Source: Pseudahrensia aquimaris (lineage in GTDB: Bacteria; Pseudomonadota; Alphaproteobacteria; Rhizobiales; Rhizobiaceae). From it: a DNA stretch of 64,000 bases. Location: contig NZ_JBHTJV010000013.1 of NCBI RefSeq assembly GCF_042676045.1, positions 62,001-126,000 on the forward strand, given 5' to 3'. A program made the translations under genes and the position numbers. Shown here one piece after another: positions 59,815 through 64,000 of the stretch (its first letter is position 1; each line of letters opens with the position of its first letter). A model generated the notes under the pieces. It worked only from the letters and a program-made list of their open reading frames with translations. It was not told where the DNA came from and did no database searches.

Positions 59815-62529
59815 ATGGTATCAACCAGCGAAAGCGCAACGAGCGATATGTCGGCCAAAGTCGCTGCAAGCGGTGCAGAAAACGCTGGCGATGCAAAGGT
59901 CAACAGCAGTGACGGTCTCGTTCATGCGGACCGCGATCAGGAGACCGTCGAGAGCGCACTGATTGACCGTGCTGGAGGTGGCCCTGGCATTGGCCGCTTG
60001 ATGCTGGCTGGTATCGCCTTGGTTCTCATCATGGGACTGTTCGTCTTTTTGCCACCTGAATATTCACAGCAAGTCAGCATCCTGGTGATGCTGGTTTTGT
60101 CCGTGATGGGGATCATTTTCATATTTTCAATTGCGATTGGCTTTGTGCATTTGTCGTCAACCAGCCGCGCAGACGCTTTCGCGCGGGCTTTTCTCGACGG
60201 ACTGTCGCGCGGAGCTATTGTGACCGATTGGGAAGGCCGTATCGTCTATGCCAATCGTGCTTATGGCGATTTGACGGGCAGCGCCTCTGAGCGGGATGTT
60301 TCGACGATCGAACGGGTGTTTTCGCACGCGGAAGATGCGTCCGAAATCGTCTATCAGATGAACCAGAAGGTGCGTTCCGGCATGAATGTGACGCGTGAAT
60401 TCCGCGTGCCACATAGCGTTGTTGCGCTTAACGGCGATGACGGTCAATCGTCAGTGTCTGAACCCCACTGGTATAGACTTTGCGCGCGTCCGCTTGAACT
60501 TAAAGGTTACCGTAAGCCTCTCATCGTTTGGGAAATCAGCGATGTGACCGAGGATCGCGCGCGACAGGAAAGCGTGTTTCAGGAACTGCAGGATGCTGTC
60601 AGTTATCTTGATCACGCCCCGGCCGGGTTTTTCTCAACCCAAGCTGATGGACGTATTGCCTATCTCAACGCGACGCTGGCGGATTGGCTTGGCATTGATT
60701 TGGCGCAATTCCGTCCCGGTTCATACCGCCTGCGCGATTTGGTGCTTGGTGACGGATTGGCGCTGTTGGATGCGATTAACACCAATCCGGGGCAAACGAC
60801 CACTGGCGTTGTCGATCTTGATTTAGCACGCGCTGATGGCACCAGCTTGCCGGCGCGGCTCTATCACAAAGTACCGGTATCTCCCGACGGCGCGCCGGGC
60901 GAAACGCGCACTTTGGTGCTCAATCGTTCCAGCGGCGAAGGCATCGCGGAAGATTTGCGTGTGGCGGAACTGCGTTTCACCCGTTTCTTCAACAACACAC
61001 CTATCGCGATTGCTTCGCTCTCTGAAGACGGGGCAATCACTCAATCCAACGCTCCCTTCCAGCGACTGTTTGCGCATGTTTTGAAGTCAGCCGGCAAGAA
61101 TGCTGTTACGGTTGTGGACCTTTGCGGCGACGGAGAGCGCGATGCCGCGAGGGCTGCGCTGGCGGCAGCCAGCGAAGGGCGCACGCAGATTGATTTCATC
61201 GATTCTCATTTGCCGGGCAACGAAGACTGTTCGGTCCGTTATTTTATAAGCGCGATAACCGATGGTGCGGTCGCCCATGGTGAAGAAGCGCGTGAGACGG
61301 CAATTCTCTATGCTATCGAAATGACAGAGCAGAAAGCGCTAGAGCGGCAAATGGCGCAAGGTCAGAAGATGCAGGCGGTTGGTCAATTGGCCGGTGGCAT
61401 CGCTCATGACTTCAACAACGTGCTGACTGCGATTATCGGTTTTTCAGACTTGCTTTTGTCCAATCACCGTCCGTCCGACCCTTCCTTTCCTGACATTATG
61501 AATATTAAGCACAGTGCCAACCGTGCTGCTTCGCTGGTGCGTCAATTGCTTGCCTTCTCACGTCGCCAGACTTTGCGTCCGCAGATTTTGACGGTGCCGG
61601 ACAGCCTATCAGACTTACGCATGCTGATTGCGCGTTTGCTGGGCGATAAAGTGAAGTTGGAAATTAATCACGGGCGAGACCTGTGGCCGCTTAAGGCCGA
61701 TATCGGCCAATTTGAACAAGTGATTGTCAACCTGTGCGTGAATGCCCGCGATGCGATCAATGATCAGTCTGGCGACGGTGGCACGGTTACAATCACGACC
61801 CGAAATCTGACTGCCAAAGATGTTGAGAAAGGCCACAGCCGTCCCGAAATGCCGGCGGCGGACTACGTGTTGATTGAGGTCAGCGATACTGGCACGGGCA
61901 TGACGCCGGAAGTGATGCAGAAAATTTTTGAGCCGTTCTTTTCCACCAAGGACGTAGGCAAAGGCACAGGCTTGGGCCTCTCGACTGTCTACGGCATCGT
62001 GAAGCAGAGCGGCGGCTTTATTTATCCAGTATCGGTGCTTGGGGAGGGGACGACGTTCCAGATCTACTTCCCGCGCCACGAACCGACAGCAGCTGAAGTC
62101 AGCGCGGCAGCGGAAGAGGGCGAGCGCAAAGAGGTTGCCCGTGATCTCGCTGGCAATGCAACCATCGTGTTTGTGGAAGACGAAGACGCTGTGCGGGCTG
62201 TTGGTTCGCGCACCCTGCAAGCGCGCGGCTATGATGTTCATGAGGCGGAGAACGGCGTTGAGGCAATGGAGCTGCTAGAAGACCTCGGTGACAAAGTCGA
62301 TCTTGTGGTCTCTGATGTGGTTATGCCTGAAATGGACGGGCCAACCTTGCTGCAAGAGGCACGCAAAGCCGGCTATACCGTTCGTTTCATTTTCGCTTCC
62401 GGTTACGCGGAAGAAGCATTTGAGAAGAACCTGCCAGAGGCTGAGCGTGGCAAATTTGGCTTTATTCCAAAGCCTTATTCATTGAAACAATTGGCCACAG
62501 CCGTGAAAGAGCAGCTGGACGGAAACTAA
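59815..62529 (+). CDS. cckA: Cell-cycle hybrid histidine kinase CckA
   Basis: Membrane hybrid kinase that phosphorylates CtrA and CpdR through ChpT. 904 residues: two TM helices near 62-80 and 85-105, tandem PAS domains, a HisKA domain with the phospho-acceptor His531 in GGIAHDFNNVLTAI, a HATPase with GKGTGLGLSTVYGIVKQSGG, and a C-terminal receiver with Asp834 in VVSDVVMPEMDGP. Length and layout fit CckA of Rhizobiales. A CtrA-type site before bamA (25490) ties it to other genes here. The 3' end overlaps aat by 4 nt. Confidence 0.94.
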   Translation: MVSTSESATSDMSAKVAASGAENAGDAKVNSSDGLVHADRDQETVESALIDRAGGGPGIGRLMLAGIALVLIMGLFVFLPPEYSQQVSILVMLVLSVMGIIFIFSIAIGFVHLSSTSRADAFARAFLDGLSRGAIVTDWEGRIVYANRAYGDLTGSASERDVSTIERVFSHAEDASEIVYQMNQKVRSGMNVTREFRVPHSVVALNGDDGQSSVSEPHWYRLCARPLELKGYRKPLIVWEISDVTEDRARQESVFQELQDAVSYLDHAPAGFFSTQADGRIAYLNATLADWLGIDLAQFRPGSYRLRDLVLGDGLALLDAINTNPGQTTTGVVDLDLARADGTSLPARLYHKVPVSPDGAPGETRTLVLNRSSGEGIAEDLRVAELRFTRFFNNTPIAIASLSEDGAITQSNAPFQRLFAHVLKSAGKNAVTVVDLCGDGERDAARAALAAASEGRTQIDFIDSHLPGNEDCSVRYFISAITDGAVAHGEEARETAILYAIEMTEQKALERQMAQGQKMQAVGQLAGGIAHDFNNVLTAIIGFSDLLLSNHRPSDPSFPDIMNIKHSANRAASLVRQLLAFSRRQTLRPQILTVPDSLSDLRMLIARLLGDKVKLEINHGRDLWPLKADIGQFEQVIVNLCVNARDAINDQSGDGGTVTITTRNLTAKDVEKGHSRPEMPAADYVLIEVSDTGTGMTPEVMQKIFEPFFSTKDVGKGTGLGLSTVYGIVKQSGGFIYPVSVLGEGTTFQIYFPRHEPTAAEVSAAAEEGERKEVARDLAGNATIVFVEDEDAVRAVGSRTLQARGYDVHEAENGVEAMELLEDLGDKVDLVVSDVVMPEMDGPTLLQEARKAGYTVRFIFASGYAEEAFEKNLPEAERGKFGFIPKPYSLKQLATAVKEQLDGN

Positions 62530-63158
62530 TTGGCGCGGTCCACGGCGAAGAAATCGGCTTCGATCTGCATGGCTTCGTCGAGCAATTCTTCATAGACGAT
62601 TTTTGGCACTTCGATGGCACCGAATTGCGCCAGATGCCAAGTCAGAAATTGGGTGTCGAGCAGGTGGAAGCGGCCTTTGTCGAGGCGCTCAACAAGATGA
62701 ACAAGCGCAACTTTGGATGCGTCTCTGGCGCGGCTGAACATGCTTTCTCCGAAAAACGCACCACGCAAACGCACACCGTAGAGACCGCCGACCAGTCCGT
62801 CTTCGGTCCAGCACTCGACTGAATGGGCGTGGCCCATTGTGTGTAGTTCGCTATAGAGTTCAAGGATGCGTTTGTTGATCCACGTTTCGGTGCGTTGTTG
62901 GGTTTCTTCCGCGCACAGCCGCATAACTTCATCGAACGCGGTGTCGATGCGTACATCAAACTTCTTTTGCCGCACGGTGCGCGCCAACCGTTTGGGAACG
63001 TGGAACGTGTCAAAGGGTATGATGCCCCGGTTTTCCGGCTCCACCCAGAAAATGCCGGGATCGGAGGCCGACTCCGACATGGGGAAGATGCCGCTGGCAT
63101 AGGCCTTCAGCAGCAATTCTGGCGTGACCTCCATCATCAGATCATCAACGCCCGACAT
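62526..63158 (-). CDS. aat: Leucyl/phenylalanyl-tRNA--protein transferase
   Basis: Adds Leu or Phe to N-termini starting with Arg or Lys, marking proteins for the ClpS-ClpAP N-end rule. 210 residues. Motifs: LLLKAYASGIFPMSES at the N-terminus, HSVECWTEDGLVGGLYGVRLRGAFFGESMFS in the middle and DTQFLTWHLAQFGA near the end. The ATG at 63158 has AAGGG upstream. It is 11 nt downstream of accC and convergent with cckA. Confidence 0.95.
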   Translation of the reverse strand: MSGVDDLMMEVTPELLLKAYASGIFPMSESASDPGIFWVEPENRGIIPFDTFHVPKRLARTVRQKKFDVRIDTAFDEVMRLCAEETQQRTETWINKRILELYSELHTMGHAHSVECWTEDGLVGGLYGVRLRGAFFGESMFSRARDASKVALVHLVERLDKGRFHLLDTQFLTWHLAQFGAIEVPKIVYEELLDEAMQIEADFFAVDRAN

Positions 63159-63169
63159 GGTAATTGCCC

Positions 63170-64000
63170 TTAGCCGTTTGCTTGCTCTTTCGATTTTTCA
63201 TCGAGGAATTTTTCAAGCCAGTGAATGTCATAGTCCCCCATCTGAACATCTTGGTTGTCCAGAAGATCGCGGAAAAGGGGGATTGTTGTATCGATTCCGT
63301 CCACCACAAACTCATCAAGCGCCCGACGCAATCGCATGAGGCATTCAACCCGGTTGCGACCGTGAACGATGAGTTTGCCGATCAGGCTGTCGTAATAGGG
63401 CGGCACCGAATAGCCCTGAAACACGCCTGAATCGACCCGCACACCTAAGCCACCCGGCGGGTGGTAATATGTGATTTTGCCCGGTGACGGCACGAATGTG
63501 CTGGGGTGTTCAGCATTGATGCGGCACTCGATGGCATGGCCTGTGAAGGCGATGTCTTGCTGGCCAACAGAAAGGCCCGCGCCGGATGCAACGCGCAATT
63601 GCTCGTTGACGAGATCAATGCTGGTGATCATTTCGGTGACGGGATGCTCGACCTGAAGGCGCGTGTTCATTTCGATGAAATAGAACTCGCCGTCTTCATA
63701 CAAAAACTCGATCGTGCCTGCGCCGGAATAGCCCATTTCGCCAATCGCGTTGGCACAAACCATGCCGATTCGGTCGCGCTGTTCTTCGTTGAGCGCAGGG
63801 GAGTTGGCCTCTTCGAAAACTTTCTGGTGGCGGCGCTGGAGCGAACAATCGCGTTCGCCCAGATGGATGCCGACATTCTTTCCATCGCCCAAGACCTGAA
63901 CTTCGATATGGCGCGGTTTGGCGAGGTATTTTTCGATGTAAACCGCGTCGTCACCGAATGCAGCGCCGGCTTCAGAACGTGTGGTTTGAAGCGCCACGCC
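63170..64000 (-). CDS. accC: Acetyl-CoA carboxylase biotin carboxylase subunit (5' end outside window)
   Basis: Carboxylates the biotin on AccB, the first half-reaction of fatty acid synthesis. 276 C-terminal residues are present, open to the window edge; the full enzyme has about 450. Visible: VYIEKYLAKPRHIEVQVLGD, RRHQKVFEEANSP (the HQK loop), FIEMNTRLQVEHPVTEMI with active-site residues, and AIECRINAEHP near the end. BirA, which biotinylates its partner, is encoded at 5246. The GTG at 63997 is internal, not the start. Confidence 0.95.
   Translation of the reverse strand, partial: GVALQTTRSEAGAAFGDDAVYIEKYLAKPRHIEVQVLGDGKNVGIHLGERDCSLQRRHQKVFEEANSPALNEEQRDRIGMVCANAIGEMGYSGAGTIEFLYEDGEFYFIEMNTRLQVEHPVTEMITSIDLVNEQLRVASGAGLSVGQQDIAFTGHAIECRINAEHPSTFVPSPGKITYYHPPGGLGVRVDSGVFQGYSVPPYYDSLIGKLIVHGRNRVECLMRLRRALDEFVVDGIDTTIPLFRDLLDNQDVQMGDYDIHWLEKFLDEKSKEQANG

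Overview
The window is a housekeeping stretch of an alphaproteobacterial chromosome, most likely Hyphomicrobiales (Rhizobiales). The main clues are gene order (nuoKLMN-birA-RNase J-mce-DUF1467-proS-lolC/E-lolD; rpsB-tsf-pyrH-frr-uppS-cdsA-rseP-bamA-lpxD-fabZ-lpxA-lpxI-lpxB; gltA-gltX-comEC-lexA-moeA-moaC-trpC-trpD-ppiD), the use of LpxI, a short ProS, an alphaproteobacterial direct-repeat LexA box (GAAC-N7-GAAC), and the cell-cycle kinase CckA. I cannot fix the genus. I saw no rRNA, tRNA, CRISPR array, insertion sequence or prophage.

Layout. 1-5230: the 3' end of the complex I operon (nuoK partial, nuoL, nuoM, nuoN). 5246-8408: birA, RNase J, methylmalonyl-CoA epimerase and a DUF1467 membrane protein, facing a peroxiredoxin. 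9102-12514: proS, the lipoprotein-release permease and lolD, overlapping head to tail. 12515-16342: an SOS-type promoter, a 29-codon membrane micro-ORF and dnaE. 16339-18701: a TauE-like permease, a DUF938 methyltransferase and a DMT transporter. 18734-24085: rpsB promoter and leader, rpsB with a C-terminal helix-hairpin-helix extension, tsf, pyrH, frr, uppS, cdsA. 24306-32434: rseP, bamA and the lipid A genes lpxD-fabZ-lpxA-lpxI-lpxB; dxr is missing from its usual place. 32464-35452: gltA and gltX on the minus strand. 35556-44291: comEC, then lexA, moeA, moaC, trpC, trpD and a PpiD/SurA-like chaperone on the minus strand. 44455-47537: tpiA, secG, pyrG. 47542-48952: a Popeye-like membrane protein with a cyclic-nucleotide-binding fold and a secreted CHAP-type peptidase. 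49069-54356: class II DAHP synthase, a GFA-domain protein, nadE, folP, folB, folK. 54353-58144: a secreted unknown protein, YcjF, YcjX and SixA on the minus strand. 58231-64000: dksA, a FliO-like protein, cckA, aat and the 3' part of accC.

Functional links. The lexA operator and the operator before the 29-codon ORF and dnaE are the same kind of site, so the window holds both the SOS repressor and a probable target. The target resembles SidA, the Caulobacter SOS-induced division inhibitor, in size, topology and position. A CtrA-type site before bamA and the cckA gene connect envelope assembly to the CckA-CtrA phosphorelay. rseP, bamA and the lpx genes form one envelope-assembly block, and nadE-folP-folB-folK form a cofactor block.

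The most rewarding points are the SidA-like micro-ORF with its tandem SOS operator, the S2 fusion protein, the absent dxr, the Popeye-like protein without the canonical cAMP-binding arginine, and the zinc-cysteine-poor DksA.
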